DNA from: Pseudomonas delhiensis
GTDB lineage: Bacteria; Pseudomonadota; Gammaproteobacteria; Pseudomonadales; Pseudomonadaceae
Length of the DNA: 64,000 nucleotides
Reading direction: 5' to 3'
NCBI RefSeq assembly: GCF_900187975.1
Contig: NZ_FZPC01000006.1
Coordinates: forward strand, 62,001-126,000
Below the pieces are notes generated by a model. That model did not search any database. It was given only the letters and a program-made list of their open reading frames with translations, and had not been told where the DNA came from. Both the position numbers and the translations under genes were made by a program. Every line of letters starts with the position of its first letter. Position 1 is the stretch's first letter. This document shows positions 25,414 through 34,462 of this stretch, piece after piece.

Positions 25414-26226
25414 TCAGCGCCGGGGCTCGGCCAACTGCTGCAGGCCATGCTCCAGGCTGGCGGCGGACAGCTCGCCCATGTGGCTGTGGCGCAGGCGGCC
25501 GTCGGCGGCGTAGAAGAAGGTGGTCGGCATGCCGTAGGCGCCGGTGGCCTGGCCGAACTGGTTGCCGCTGTCGAGCAGGACTTCCCTGGGCTTCAGGTTC
25601 TGGCTGGCGAGGAAGCTGGTGATGGCTTCGGCCGGTTCGCCCTGGTTGACCAGCACGAAGCGCACGTCCGGGCGCGCCTGCTGGGCGGCTTCCAGCACCG
25701 GCATCTCGCGTCGGCAGGGCGGGCACCAGGTGGCCCAGAGGTTGACCACCAGCGGGCGGCCGTCCAACTGGCCGAGATTCACCGGCCGGCCTTGCAGGTC
25801 GCTCAGCGCCAGGGCCGGCAGTCGCTGGCCGCGGTCCAGGGCGGAGACCACCGCCTTGCCGCTACCCCAGACGCAGAGGCCGCTCACCAGGGCGATGGCC
25901 AGCGGCCGGCGCAGGCCGTTGTTGCGCCAGGCCAGCCAGGTGCCGAGCAATGCCGCGGCGAGGGCGCCCGGCCAGGCCAGGAAGCCGCCGTCGCGGATGT
26001 CCAGCACGCTCCAGGGCGCCGCCGCGTATTGCCCGGCGTAGCGCGCGACGAAGGCCAGGCGCGCCACCAGCAGGCCGGCCAGGAGCATGGCGAAGAGCGC
26101 GCCCTCGGGGTTTCCGCCACGCCTGCGTCCGGCCAGCCAGCCGCCCAGCAGCGCGGCGAGGAAGCCCAGGTAGAGCAGGGCCTGGGGCATGGGGATGGCG
26201 AGCGGGCCGAGGATCAGGCTGGTCAT
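25414..26226 (-). CDS. TlpA-type thioredoxin with polytopic membrane domain
   Basis: 270-residue protein. The first 125 residues hold about four membrane helices. The rest is a periplasmic thioredoxin domain with active site WATWCPPCRREMP and cis-Pro in GMPTTFF. Such proteins reduce periplasmic disulphides or serve cytochrome c maturation. The membrane part, with VARLAFVARYAGQYAA and DIRDGGFLAWPGALAAALLG, reads like the central part of prolipoprotein diacylglyceryl transferase (Lgt), which may be a borrowed scaffold. I chose ATG at 26226; the open frame continues upstream to 26613 only through repeats. Confidence 0.8.
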   Translation of the reverse strand: MTSLILGPLAIPMPQALLYLGFLAALLGGWLAGRRRGGNPEGALFAMLLAGLLVARLAFVARYAGQYAAAPWSVLDIRDGGFLAWPGALAAALLGTWLAWRNNGLRRPLAIALVSGLCVWGSGKAVVSALDRGQRLPALALSDLQGRPVNLGQLDGRPLVVNLWATWCPPCRREMPVLEAAQQARPDVRFVLVNQGEPAEAITSFLASQNLKPREVLLDSGNQFGQATGAYGMPTTFFYAADGRLRHSHMGELSAASLEHGLQQLAEPRR

Positions 26227-26379
26227 GGCGGTCTCCGGAAGGCGGGCCGCGAGTATCGCAGCCCCGTGCTGCCGGGCGTGAGCGGCGCTGTGGATAAATG
26301 TTTCGACCCCATATCGTCCCGAGGCACGGCGTTCCCCCGTAGGAGCAACTGTCTTGCAGGCCACGCCGAAATGCTCTTC

Positions 26380-26403
26380 GTAGGAGCGAGCTTGCTCGCG
26401 AAC
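26380..26403 (+). repeat. REP element, GTAGGAGCGAGC family
   Basis: Standard unit. With the GTAGGAGCAACTGTCTTGC stretch at 26338-26358 and the ATGCTCTTC link it forms a longer module that recurs inverted at 55149-55198. Confidence 0.8.
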
Positions 26404-26444
26404 GGTGCCTACCGGCAGCAGCCATATTCCGGCTCGACTCCGCA

Positions 26445-26480
26445 CCCTCTCCCCAGCCCTCTCCCGCAAGCGGGAGAGGG
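26445..26480. repeat. Intergenic palindrome, CCCTCTCC family
   Basis: CCCTCTCC-CCAG-CCCTCTCCCGCAAGCGGGAGAGGG, written in parts: the perfect hairpin is CCCTCTCCCG facing CGGGAGAGGG. Third copy of the family. Confidence 0.7.
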
Positions 26481-26517
26481 AGCCGTCCGGCGTGGGCGGA
26501 AGGTTCGGTGTCAACCT

Positions 26518-26543
26518 GTAGGACTTTGTCCGCGATAGCCGGA
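26518..26543 (+). repeat. GTAGGA-CTTTGTCCGCGATAGCC repeat
   Basis: Short repeat with head GTAGGA and core TTTGTCCGCGATAGCCGG. Other copies are at 36393-36423 and, inverted, 55026-55052. Confidence 0.65.
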
Positions 26544-26574
26544 GGTTCTGGCGCGAATCGCGGGGAGGTGTATC

Positions 26575-26606
26575 GGCGTATGACCGCGAACGGCTATACG
26601 CCCTAC
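26575..26606 (-). repeat. GTAGGGCGTAT palindrome overlapping the thrB stop
   Basis: GGCGTATGACCGCGAACGG then CTATACGCCCTAC. On the minus strand it starts GTAGGGCGTAT, and its TAG is the stop codon of thrB. Sister copies are at 39360-39392 and 62240-62275. Confidence 0.8.
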
Positions 26607-27553
26607 AACGCAAACGGCAAATGAATCTCCACCTGCTGCCGCTTCGCCAGGCGCCGTTCGAACTCGCCCGGATCGTGGATCAGCACGTCCTGGCCGGCGA
26701 AGGCCTCGGCGGCGATCAGGCGCGACAGCCAGAAGCGTACGCAGGCCACGCGCAACATCTCCGGCCATAGCTCCGCCTCCAGGGCGGTGAACGGCCGGCG
26801 GCTGGCGTAGGCGGCCAGCAAGGCGCGGGCGCGGGGGCCGTCGAGTTCGCCGTCTTCGTGGGAGCACCAGTCGTTCAGGGTGATCGCCAGGTCGTAGAGC
26901 ATCCAGCCCGAGCAGGCGTTGTAGAAGTCGATCACCCCGGCCAGGTGCGGGCCGTCGAACAGCACGTTGTCGCGGAACAGGTCGGCGTGCAGGTTGGCGC
27001 GCGGCAGCTCGGGCTGTTCGGCGAGCAGGCGGGCGATTTCCTCCAGGGCGTTCTCCAGCAGTTCGCGCGGGGCCGGGGCCAGGTGCGAGGCGAGCTGCTC
27101 GCCCTGGTGCAGCATCCAGCTCAGGCCGCGGTCGCTGGGGCGTTCGATGATGCGCCCGCGGGTGGCCAGGTGCAGGCGCGCCAGCAGCGCGCCGACCTCG
27201 CCGCAATGGTGGGCGTTGGGCTGGCGCTCGTGGCGGCCGGGCAGGCGCGGCTGCAGCAGCGCCGGCTTGCCTTCCAGCTGGCGCAGGGCCTCGCCGGCCT
27301 CGGTGCGCAGGGCGTAGGGCACCGGCAGGTCGGCCTCGTGGAGCACGTCCAGCAGTTCGACGAAGAACGGCAGGTCCTGCACCGGGCCGCGCTCGACCAG
27401 GGTCAGGACGAATTCGCCGCGTTCCAGGCTGATGAAGAAGTTGCTGTTCTCCGAGCCCTCGGGGATGCCGCGGAAGTCCTGGAGGCGCCCCAGTCCGTAG
27501 GGGGCGAGGAAGCCTTCCAGGGTGGAACGCTCAAGAGGGGTGAATACCGACAT
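26603..27553 (-). CDS. thrB: Homoserine kinase
   Basis: 316-residue APH-fold homoserine kinase, the ThrB type used by pseudomonads instead of the GHMP-type enzyme of enterics. It phosphorylates homoserine on the path to threonine. Kinase-like motifs are NLHADLFRDNVLF (catalytic loop) and AGVIDFYNACSGW (Mg-binding Asp). It begins MSVFTPLERSTLEGFLAPYG, typical of the family. DUF2782 and polA sit next to it, as in P. aeruginosa. The stop codon lies in a GTAGGGCGTAT repeat. Confidence 0.93.
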   Translation of the reverse strand: MSVFTPLERSTLEGFLAPYGLGRLQDFRGIPEGSENSNFFISLERGEFVLTLVERGPVQDLPFFVELLDVLHEADLPVPYALRTEAGEALRQLEGKPALLQPRLPGRHERQPNAHHCGEVGALLARLHLATRGRIIERPSDRGLSWMLHQGEQLASHLAPAPRELLENALEEIARLLAEQPELPRANLHADLFRDNVLFDGPHLAGVIDFYNACSGWMLYDLAITLNDWCSHEDGELDGPRARALLAAYASRRPFTALEAELWPEMLRVACVRFWLSRLIAAEAFAGQDVLIHDPGEFERRLAKRQQVEIHLPFAL

Positions 27554-27587
27554 GCTCAGGCCTCGTGAGCGCCATGGGGTTGATGGG

Positions 27588-27878
27588 TTACCAGCTGAAG
27601 ATCTGCCACTGCGGGATCAGCTTGTCCGGCTGGTCGGAACGGATGAAATTGCCATCGCTGCCGTCCTGGCGCACCAGGAAGTACGGCTTGCCATGCTTGG
27701 GCGTGACCTTGATGGCGTAGAGGAAGCCGTTGACCCGGTATTCCTGGATGGTCTTGTCGCCCTCCTGGCGGATGGTCACATCCGGTTCGGGCGTCGGCGC
27801 TTCCTCGTCCACCGCCATGGCGGCCAGGGGGGATACGGCCAGCAGGGCGGCGAGCAACCAGCGTTTGCGACTGCGCAT
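27588..27878 (-). CDS. DUF2782 periplasmic protein
   Basis: 96-residue secreted protein of unknown function. It has a signal peptide (WLLAALLAVSPLAAMA), an acidic linker, then the DUF2782 core with EYRVNGFLYAIKVTPKHGKP and YFLVRQDGSDGNFIRSD. It lies 34 bases upstream of thrB on the same strand and diverges from polA across 74 bases, an arrangement conserved in Pseudomonas. Confidence 0.88.
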   Translation of the reverse strand: MRSRKRWLLAALLAVSPLAAMAVDEEAPTPEPDVTIRQEGDKTIQEYRVNGFLYAIKVTPKHGKPYFLVRQDGSDGNFIRSDQPDKLIPQWQIFSW

Positions 27879-27952
27879 GATAACCTTGTTCCTTTGTCGA
27901 TTCGGCTGGGGTCATTCTAGCCCCTGGCCTCCGGAAAAGGTTGATTCCACTC

Positions 27953-30691
27953 ATGAGTCAAGCACCCCTCGTCCTCGTGGACGGCTCTTCCTACCTGTAC
28001 CGCGCCTTCCATGCCCTGCCGCCGCTGACCACCTCCACCGGCATGCCCACGGGCGCGGTGAAGGGGGTGCTGAACATGCTCAAGAGCCTGCGCAAGCAGT
28101 ACCCCGACAGCCCCTTCGCGGTGGTCTTCGATGCCAAGGGCCCGACCTTCCGCGACGAGCTGTTCGCCGAGTACAAGTCGCACCGCCCGCCGATGCCGGA
28201 CGAGCTGCGGGTGCAGATCGAGCCGCTGCACGCGGCGGTGCGAGCGCTCGGGCTGCCGCTGCTGTGCGTGGAGGGGGTGGAGGCCGACGACGTGATCGGC
28301 ACCCTGGCCCGCGGCAGCGCCGCGGCGCAGCGCCCGGTGGTGATCTCCACCGGCGACAAGGACATGGCCCAATTGGTCGACGGGCACATTACGCTGGTCA
28401 ACACCATGACCGGTAGCACGCTGGACGTGGATGGCGTGAAAGAGAAATTCGGCGTCGGTCCTGAGCTGATCATCGACTACCTGGCGCTGATGGGCGACAA
28501 GGTCGACAACATCCCCGGCGTGCCCGGGGTCGGCGAGAAGACCGCGCTGGGCCTGCTCACCGGCGTCGGCGGCGGCCTCGACGTGCTCTATGCCAGCCTG
28601 GACAAGGTGCCCGAGCTGCCGATCCGCGGCGCCAAGGGGCTGCCGGCCAAGCTCGAGGAAAACCGCGAGCAGGCCTACCTGTCCTACCAGCTGGCCACCA
28701 TCAAGACCGACGTCGCCCTGGACGTCGAGCTGGATGCGCTGCACCCGGGCGAGCCGGACCGCGAGGCGCTGATCGAGCTGTACCGCCAGCTGGAGTTCAA
28801 GAACTGGCTGGACGACCTGCTGCGCGAGGCCAAGGAGGCCGGCGAGAGCCCCGCCGAGGATGCCCCGGCCCAGGAATCGCGCTATGAAACGGTGCTGGAG
28901 CAGGCCGCCTTCGATGCCTGGCTGCAGAAGCTGCAGGCCGCCGATCTGTTCGCCTTCGACACCGAGACCACCAGCATCGACGCCCAGCAGGCGCAGCTGG
29001 TGGGCGTTTCCTTCGCCGTCGAGCCGGGCGAGGCGGCCTACGTGCCCCTGGCCCACAGCTACATGGGCGTGCCCCAGCAGCTGGACCGCGACGCCGTGCT
29101 CAAGGCCCTCAAGCCGCTGCTGGAAGACCCGGGCAAGGCCAAGGTCGGCCAGCACGCCAAGTACGACATCAACGTCCTGGCCAACGCCAGCACGCCGATC
29201 GCCGTGCGGGGCGTGGCCTTCGACACCATGCTCGAGTCCTACGTGCTCAACTCCACCGCCACCCGCCACGACATGGACAGCCTGGCGCTGAAGTACCTGG
29301 GCCACAGCACCATCCGCTTCGAGGACATCGCCGGCAAGGGCGCCAAGCAGCTGACCTTCGACCAGATCGCCCTGGAGCAGGCCGGCCCCTACGCCGCCGA
29401 GGACGCCGACGTGACCCTGCGCCTGCACCAGGCCCTGTGGGAGAAGCTGCAGGCCATCCCGCCGCTGGCCAGGGTGTTGACCGGGATCGAGATGCCGCTG
29501 GTGCCGGTGCTGGCGCGCATCGAGCGCAACGGCGCGCTGGTCGATGCCAACCTCCTGGGGCTGCAGAGCCGCGAACTGGGAGAGAAAATGGTCGAACTGG
29601 AGCGCAAGTCCTTCGAGCTGGCCGGCGAGGAGTTCAACCTCGGCTCGCCCAAGCAGCTCGGCGCCATCCTCTACGAGAAACTCGGCCTGCCGGTGCTGGC
29701 CAAGACCGCCACCGGCCAGCCGTCCACCGCCGAGAACGTGCTGGCCGACCTGGCCGAGCAGGACTACGAACTGCCCAAGGTGATCATGCAGTACCGCTCC
29801 CTGAGCAAGCTCAAGAGCACCTACACCGACAAGCTGCCGGAACAGATCAACCCGCGCACCGGGCGCATCCACACCAGCTACCACCAGGCGGTGGCGGCCA
29901 CCGGGCGGTTGTCCTCCACCGATCCGAACCTGCAGAACATCCCGATCCGCACCGCCGAGGGCCGGCGCATCCGCCAGGCCTTCGTCGCCCCCGCGGGCTG
30001 CCGGCTGCTGTCGGCCGACTACTCGCAGATCGAGCTGCGCATCATGGCCCACCTGGCCCAGGACGAAGGCCTGCTGGACGCCTTCCGCCACGACCGCGAC
30101 GTGCACCGCGCCACCGCCGCCGAGGTCTTCGGCCTGGCGCTGGACGAGGTCACGCCGGAGCAGCGCCGCCGCGCCAAGGCCATCAACTTCGGCCTGATCT
30201 ACGGCATGAGCGCCTTCGGCCTGGCCAAGCAGATCGGCGTCGAGCGCAAGGAGGCCCAGGCCTACATCGACCGCTACTTCGCCCGCTACCCCGGGGTGCT
30301 GGCCTACATGGAGCGCACCCGCGCCCAGGCCGCCGAGCAGGGCTACGTCGAGACGCTCTTCGGCCGCCGCCTGTACCTGCCGGAAATCGGCTCGAAGAAC
30401 CAGGCCATGCGCAAGGCCGCCGAGCGCACCGCGATCAACGCGCCCATGCAGGGCACCGCGGCGGACATCATGAAGCGCGCCATGGTCGACGTGGACAACT
30501 GGCTGCAGGCCAGCGGCGTCGATGCCCGGGTCATCCTCCAGGTGCATGACGAACTGGTGCTGGAGGTGCGCGAGGGACTGGTCGAGGAAGTGGCGGCGAA
30601 ACTGCGGGAACTGATGGGGGCGGCGGCGCAGCTGGCGGTACCGCTCATCGTCGAAACCGGCAGCGGTTCGAACTGGGACGAAGCCCACTGA
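27953..30691 (+). CDS. polA: DNA polymerase I
   Basis: 912-residue repair and Okazaki-fragment polymerase. Domains in order: 5'-3' exonuclease/flap nuclease (about 1-290, with [13 protein letters not shown] and [14 protein letters not shown]), 3'-5' proofreading exonuclease (starting [12 protein letters not shown], about 333), and the family A polymerase with motif [17 protein letters not shown], motif [21 protein letters not shown] and motif [11 protein letters not shown]. All catalytic acids appear intact. The start is ATG at 27953 ([15 protein letters not shown]); an in-frame ATG 12 bases earlier is less typical. An ErsA-type sRNA gene follows. Confidence 0.96.
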   Translation: MSQAPLVLVDGSSYLYRAFHALPPLTTSTGMPTGAVKGVLNMLKSLRKQYPDSPFAVVFDAKGPTFRDELFAEYKSHRPPMPDELRVQIEPLHAAVRALGLPLLCVEGVEADDVIGTLARGSAAAQRPVVISTGDKDMAQLVDGHITLVNTMTGSTLDVDGVKEKFGVGPELIIDYLALMGDKVDNIPGVPGVGEKTALGLLTGVGGGLDVLYASLDKVPELPIRGAKGLPAKLEENREQAYLSYQLATIKTDVALDVELDALHPGEPDREALIELYRQLEFKNWLDDLLREAKEAGESPAEDAPAQESRYETVLEQAAFDAWLQKLQAADLFAFDTETTSIDAQQAQLVGVSFAVEPGEAAYVPLAHSYMGVPQQLDRDAVLKALKPLLEDPGKAKVGQHAKYDINVLANASTPIAVRGVAFDTMLESYVLNSTATRHDMDSLALKYLGHSTIRFEDIAGKGAKQLTFDQIALEQAGPYAAEDADVTLRLHQALWEKLQAIPPLARVLTGIEMPLVPVLARIERNGALVDANLLGLQSRELGEKMVELERKSFELAGEEFNLGSPKQLGAILYEKLGLPVLAKTATGQPSTAENVLADLAEQDYELPKVIMQYRSLSKLKSTYTDKLPEQINPRTGRIHTSYHQAVAATGRLSSTDPNLQNIPIRTAEGRRIRQAFVAPAGCRLLSADYSQIELRIMAHLAQDEGLLDAFRHDRDVHRATAAEVFGLALDEVTPEQRRRAKAINFGLIYGMSAFGLAKQIGVERKEAQAYIDRYFARYPGVLAYMERTRAQAAEQGYVETLFGRRLYLPEIGSKNQAMRKAAERTAINAPMQGTAADIMKRAMVDVDNWLQASGVDARVILQVHDELVLEVREGLVEEVAAKLRELMGAAAQLAVPLIVETGSGSNWDEAH

Positions 30692-30700
30692 CGAACGGTC

Positions 30701-30725
30701 GCAGGGCCCGTGCGGCGGGCCCTGC
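30701..30725 (+). terminator. Hairpin after polA
   Basis: GCAGGGCCCG pairs perfectly with CGGGCCCTGC over a 5-base loop, 10 bases past the polA stop. There is no T-run immediately after, so the strength is uncertain. Confidence 0.5.
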
Positions 30726-30781
30726 GGGACCGCTCGGGAATCCCTGAAAAGGACCGGGGGAAATTTTTTTCATCCGCCACT

Positions 30782-30809
30782 GAACTTTCCCACCGCAGCC
30801 CGGGTCAGA
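30782..30809 (+). promoter_or_regulatory. AlgU (sigma-22) promoter of ersA
   Basis: GAACTT, a 17-base spacer and TCAGA match the envelope-stress sigma factor AlgU/RpoE consensus (GAACTT and TCnnA). They sit just ahead of the sRNA, as known for ErsA in P. aeruginosa. Confidence 0.65.
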
Positions 30810-30814
30810 ACTCG

Positions 30815-30945
30815 TGAATGGCTGGAGAAGCCCTTCGATGCTCCTTTGCAGTGTTTAGTGTTGGCAGAATCCTGGACCCCGCCCTAGCGGTCCGGACTTA
30901 AACCCCGAACTTCCCCCTCCCCATACGAAGCTCGGGGTTTTTTTT
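30815..30945 (+). ncRNA. ersA: ErsA-type small regulatory RNA
   Basis: About 131 bases between polA and engB, the position of ErsA in P. aeruginosa and of Spot 42 in E. coli. It has an AlgU-type promoter, an internal stem (GGACCCCGCC-TAG-CGGTCC region near 30875-30894), a C-rich single-stranded stretch TTCCCCCTCCCC, and a strong intrinsic terminator. In P. aeruginosa ErsA acts with Hfq on algC, oprD and biofilm-related mRNAs. The 5' end is inferred from the promoter, to within a few bases. Confidence 0.8.
30901..30945 (+). terminator. ErsA intrinsic terminator
   Basis: AACCCCGA pairs with TCGGGGTT around a C-rich loop, followed by a long T-run. Confidence 0.85.
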
Positions 30946-30994
30946 GCCCGCGAAAAAGTGCCGGCGGCCAGCCGGCACCCTCTGCTGCGGGCCT

Positions 30995-31657
30995 TCAGGC
31001 CTGTTCGGCCGCTTCCTCGCCCCCTTCCGGCTGCAGGCCCAGCCAGGCCGCCAGGACCTGTTGCGCCTCCTCCACCCCCTCGCGCCTGGGCGCCGAGAAC
31101 AGTTGCACGCTGGCGACGTCGCCCCAGCCCTGCTGGATTTCGCGGCGCACCTTGAGCAGCGCGTTCTTCGCCGCGCCGAAGGCCAGCTTGTCGGCCTTGG
31201 TCAGCAGCACGTGGATCGGCAGCCGGCTGGCCTGGGCCCAGTCGAGCATCAGGCGGTCGAACTCGGTCAGCGGGTGGCGGATGTCCATCAGCAACACCAC
31301 CCCGGCCAGGCTCTCGCGGCTGCTCAGGTAGGCCTCCAGGTGCTGCTGCCAGTGCAGCTTCAGCGGGATCGGCACCTTGGCGTAGCCATAGCCGGGCAGG
31401 TCGACCAGGCGGCGCTCGTCGTCCAGGCGGAAGAAGTTCAGCAACTGGGTGCGCCCGGGGGTTTTCGAGGTTCGCGCCAGATTGGCATGGGTGAGTGCAT
31501 TTAGCGCGCTAGACTTACCAGCGTTGGAACGGCCGGCGAAGGCGACTTCGCGGCCGCCGTCCTCCGGGCACTGCTCGACCTTGGCCGCGCTGATGAGGAA
31601 GGTTGCTTGCTGGCAAAGGCTGAGGATGGGGTTCTTGGCAGGTGTCTTGGGGGGCAT
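30995..31657 (-). CDS. engB: Ribosome biogenesis GTPase EngB (YihA/YsxC)
   Basis: 220-residue cytoplasmic GTPase required for 50S ribosome assembly. Visible G motifs are G1 [10 protein letters not shown]3 DLPGYG and G4 TKAD, with G2 Thr in [12 protein letters not shown]. The start is ATG at 31657 ([14 protein letters not shown]); the frame is open upstream to 31810, but that part is not family-like. It diverges from the cytochrome genes and is convergent with ersA and polA. Confidence 0.93.
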   Translation of the reverse strand: MPPKTPAKNPILSLCQQATFLISAAKVEQCPEDGGREVAFAGRSNAGKSSALNALTHANLARTSKTPGRTQLLNFFRLDDERRLVDLPGYGYAKVPIPLKLHWQQHLEAYLSSRESLAGVVLLMDIRHPLTEFDRLMLDWAQASRLPIHVLLTKADKLAFGAAKNALLKVRREIQQGWGDVASVQLFSAPRREGVEEAQQVLAAWLGLQPEGGEEAAEQA

Positions 31658-31707
31658 GGGGGGCTTCCGCGGCGGGGTGCGACTCGGTGTCGCGGGGGCC
31701 GGTCTCG

Positions 31708-31736
31708 TTTTCGAACAGGCAGGCGAAGTATATAAT
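31708..31736 (+). promoter_or_regulatory. Candidate promoter of the cytochrome c5/c4 genes
   Basis: A perfect TATAAT -10 box at 31731-31736, with a weak -35 (TTTTCG) 17 bases upstream. It points to the cytochrome gene at 31848 and would give a leader of about 105 bases. Confidence 0.5.
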
Positions 31737-31847
31737 GCCGCGGATTTTGTGTGCGCTTTATCCCCCAGGGTCGGGCGCCACGGGAACGCGATAATCAACC
31801 GGCCGCGCAATTAAGAACGCGGACGTTCCCTCCCGATGAGGACGATC

Positions 31848-32138
31848 ATGAAGAAACTGCTGTTCGCAGCCGTAGCCGCCGCGCTGGCTACCGGCGTGCA
31901 GGCCGCGCAGGACCCGGAGGCGGTATACAACCGGGCTTGCGGTGCCTGTCATGCTGGCCAGTTGCCAATGGCCCCGAAGAAGGGCGACGCCGCAGCCTGG
32001 AAACCGCGCCTGGACAAAGGCATGGATACGCTGGTGCAGCACGTCACCAACGGTTTCAACGCCATGCCCCCGCGTGGCCTGTGCACCGACTGCAGTGCCG
32101 AGGACTACAAGGCGATCATCCAGTGGATGTCCCAGTAA
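31848..32138 (+). CDS. Cytochrome c5-family protein
   Basis: 96-residue periplasmic monohaem cytochrome. It has signal peptide KKLLFAAVAAALATGVQA, haem motif CGACH in NRACGACHAGQLPMAPKKGD, axial Met in GFNAMPPRG, and c5-type cysteines in GLCTDCSAEDY. GAGGA lies 5 bases before the ATG at 31848; an upstream ATG at 31836 overlaps that Shine-Dalgarno. It is followed by cytochrome c4, an order conserved next to engB and polA in Pseudomonas. It probably passes electrons between bc1 and terminal oxidases. Confidence 0.88.
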   Translation: MKKLLFAAVAAALATGVQAAQDPEAVYNRACGACHAGQLPMAPKKGDAAAWKPRLDKGMDTLVQHVTNGFNAMPPRGLCTDCSAEDYKAIIQWMSQ

Positions 32139-32182
32139 CCCCAGCCTCTCTACTTTCACCTTTAGCCGTAATGGATTAGCTG

Positions 32183-32791
32183 ATGAACAAAATAATCGTG
32201 AGTCTGCTCTTGACCCTGGGACTGACCGGTATGGCCCACGCCGAAGTCGGCGACGCCAAGGCCGGTCAGGCGAAGGCCGCCGTGTGCGGCGCCTGCCATG
32301 GTGCCGATGGCAACAGCATGGCGCCGAACTTCCCGAAGCTGGCGGGCCAGGGGGACAAGTACCTGCTCAAACAGATGCATGACATCAAGGACGGCAAGCG
32401 TACCGTGCTGGAGATGACCGGCCTGCTGACCAACCTCAGCGACCAGGACCTGGCCGACATCGCCGCCTACTTCTCCAGCCAGAAGATGAGCGTCGGCGCC
32501 GCCGATCCCAAGCTGGTCGCCGCCGGCGAGGCCCTGTACCGCGGCGGCAAGCTGGCCGAGGGCATGCCCGCCTGCACCGGTTGCCACTCGCCCGACGGCG
32601 TGGGCAACGAGCCGGCCGCCTTCCCGCACCTGGGCGGCCAGCACGCGGCCTACGTGGCCAAGCAGCTGACCAACTTCCGCGAAGGCGACCGCACCAACGA
32701 CGGCGACAGCATGATCATGCGCAGCATCGCCGCCAAGCTGTCCAACAAGGACATCGCCGCCGTCTCCAGCTACATCGAAGGCCTGCACTGA
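32183..32791 (+). CDS. cc4: Cytochrome c4
   Basis: 202-residue dihaem cytochrome with signal peptide IIVSLLLTLGLTGMAHA. There are two similar haem domains: CGACHGADGNSMAPNFPKLA and CTGCHSPDGVGNEPAAFPHL. Each has a downstream Met ligand (SEE-type positions in VLEMTG and DSMIMRS). Cytochrome c4 is a membrane-associated donor to cbb3 oxidases in pseudomonads. It starts 44 bases after the c5 gene and is closed by an intrinsic terminator. Confidence 0.93.
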   Translation: MNKIIVSLLLTLGLTGMAHAEVGDAKAGQAKAAVCGACHGADGNSMAPNFPKLAGQGDKYLLKQMHDIKDGKRTVLEMTGLLTNLSDQDLADIAAYFSSQKMSVGAADPKLVAAGEALYRGGKLAEGMPACTGCHSPDGVGNEPAAFPHLGGQHAAYVAKQLTNFREGDRTNDGDSMIMRSIAAKLSNKDIAAVSSYIEGLH

Positions 32792-32816
32792 GGCCTGCGC
32801 CGCGCGGCACGGCTTG

Positions 32817-32847
32817 AAAAAAAAGGGTGGCTTCGGCCACCCTTTTT
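32817..32847 (+). terminator. Intrinsic terminator after cytochrome c4
   Basis: AAAAAGGGTGGC pairs with GCCACCCTTTTT over a TTCG tetraloop. It is strong and separates the cytochromes from dsbA. Confidence 0.9.
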
Positions 32848-32945
32848 CGTATCCGGCGCCACTACAATGCCTGGAACCGCCGCCGGCCTCTCAAGTCCAA
32901 ACACGGCCGCGCCGCGGCGCCACCGATCCAGCCAAGGAGTGAACC

Positions 32946-33587
32946 ATGCGTAACCTGATTTTCACCGCCGTACTGGCCTTTGCCGGCCTGTTCGGTCTCA
33001 GCGCGCAAGCCGCCGAGTTCGAATCCGGCAAGCAGTACACCGAGCTGAGCACCCCTGTCCCGGTGTCCAAGCCCGGCAAGATCGAGGTGGTGGAGCTGTT
33101 CTGGTACGGCTGCCCGCATTGCTACGCCTTCGAGCCGACCATCAACCCGTGGGTCGAGAAGCTGCCGGCCGACGTGCACTTCGTCCGCATCCCGGCCATG
33201 TTCGGCGGCATCTGGAACGTCCACGGCCAACTGTTCCTGACCCTGGAAGCCATGGGCGTGGAGCACAAGGTGCACACCGCCGTGTTCGAGGCCATCCACA
33301 AGGAAGGCAAGAAACTGGCCACCCCGGAAGAAATGGCCGAGTTCCTCGCCCCGCTGGGCGTGGACAAGGACAAGTTCCTCAGCACCTTCGACTCGTTCGC
33401 CATCAAGGGCCAGATCGAGAAGGACAAGAAGCTGGCCATGGCCTACCAGATCAGCGGCGTACCGACCATGGTGGTCAACGGCAAGTACCGCTTCGACATC
33501 GGCTCGGCCGGCGGCCCGGAGAAGGCCCTGGAACTGGCCGACTTCCTGATCGCCAAGGAACGCGACGCCGCCAAGGCCGCCCAGTGA
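32946..33587 (+). CDS. dsbA: Thiol:disulfide interchange protein DsbA
   Basis: 213-residue periplasmic oxidase that introduces disulphide bonds into exported proteins. It has signal peptide [20 protein letters not shown] and active site CPHC in [14 protein letters not shown]. The cis-Pro is in [15 protein letters not shown], and the helical insertion lies between them. Length agrees with DsbA of P. aeruginosa (211). AAGGAG lies 6 bases upstream of the ATG. The EEP hydrolase and dgcH follow in the same direction. Confidence 0.95.
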   Translation: MRNLIFTAVLAFAGLFGLSAQAAEFESGKQYTELSTPVPVSKPGKIEVVELFWYGCPHCYAFEPTINPWVEKLPADVHFVRIPAMFGGIWNVHGQLFLTLEAMGVEHKVHTAVFEAIHKEGKKLATPEEMAEFLAPLGVDKDKFLSTFDSFAIKGQIEKDKKLAMAYQISGVPTMVVNGKYRFDIGSAGGPEKALELADFLIAKERDAAKAAQ

Positions 33588-33598
33588 GGTAAGCCGCG

Positions 33599-34462
33599 AT
33601 GCTGAGCAGGCTCCGCCAGCAGCGGGTGGTCGCTTCCCGCCCCGCGCAGGTCAATTCGCAGGCCGCCGAATCCGGCTATCCCGCCGACGGCCGCCTGCGC
33701 CTGCTCAGCTTCAACATCCAGGTGGGCATCAGCACCGAGCGCTACCGCCACTACCTGACCCGCGGCTGGCAGCACCTGCTGCCCGCCGCCGGGCGCGCCG
33801 GCAACCTGCAGCGCATCGGCGACCTGCTGTCCGGCTACGACCTGGTGGCCCTGCAGGAGGCCGACGGCGGCAGCCTGCGCTCCGGCTACGTCAACCAGGT
33901 GGAGCACCTGGCCCAGCTGGGCGCCTTCCCCTACTGGTACCAGCAACTCAACCGCAACCTCGGGCGCATCGCCCAGCACAGCAACGGCCTGCTCAGCCGC
34001 CTGCGCCCGACCCTGCTGGAAGACCACCCGCTGCCCGGCCCGCCCGGCCGCGGGGCCATCCTCATGCGCTTCGGCGAAGGCGACAACGCCCTGGCCGTGA
34101 TCATGATGCACCTGGCCCTGGGCCCGCGTACGCGCACCCGCCAGCTCGCCTACATCCGCGAGCTGCTGCAGGGCTACCGCCACCAGGTGCTGATGGGCGA
34201 CATGAACACCCACGCCACCGACCTGCTGGAGACCTCGCCGCTGCGCGATCTCGGGCTGATCGCCCCGCAGGTCGAGGCGACCTTTCCCAGCTGGCGCCCG
34301 CAGCGCTGTCTGGACCATATCCTGCTCAGCCCCGGGCTGACCCTGGAGCGGGTCAGCGTGCTGCCGGAGCCGATCTCCGACCACCTGCCGGTGGCCGTGG
34401 AGATCCGCCTGCCGGTCGGCTGCCGGCAAGACTCCGCGCTTTCTCTCAAGGACGCTCGATGA
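33599..34462 (+). CDS. Endonuclease/exonuclease/phosphatase-fold protein
   Basis: 287-residue EEP-superfamily hydrolase. Core motifs in order: [19 protein letters not shown] (metal-binding Glu), [15 protein letters not shown] (catalytic Asp/Asn), LDHILLS, and [10 protein letters not shown] (general-base His). The substrate is unknown; nuclease, phosphodiesterase or lipid phosphatase activity are all possible in this fold. There is no signal peptide. It starts 11 bases after dsbA and overlaps the diguanylate cyclase start by ATGA, so it is translationally coupled to dgcH. Confidence 0.85.
   Translation: MLSRLRQQRVVASRPAQVNSQAAESGYPADGRLRLLSFNIQVGISTERYRHYLTRGWQHLLPAAGRAGNLQRIGDLLSGYDLVALQEADGGSLRSGYVNQVEHLAQLGAFPYWYQQLNRNLGRIAQHSNGLLSRLRPTLLEDHPLPGPPGRGAILMRFGEGDNALAVIMMHLALGPRTRTRQLAYIRELLQGYRHQVLMGDMNTHATDLLETSPLRDLGLIAPQVEATFPSWRPQRCLDHILLSPGLTLERVSVLPEPISDHLPVAVEIRLPVGCRQDSALSLKDAR

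Noticed and set aside
27917-30688. A 923-codon minus-strand frame over polA
   Set aside because: Antisense of a highly conserved polymerase with all motifs intact on the plus strand.
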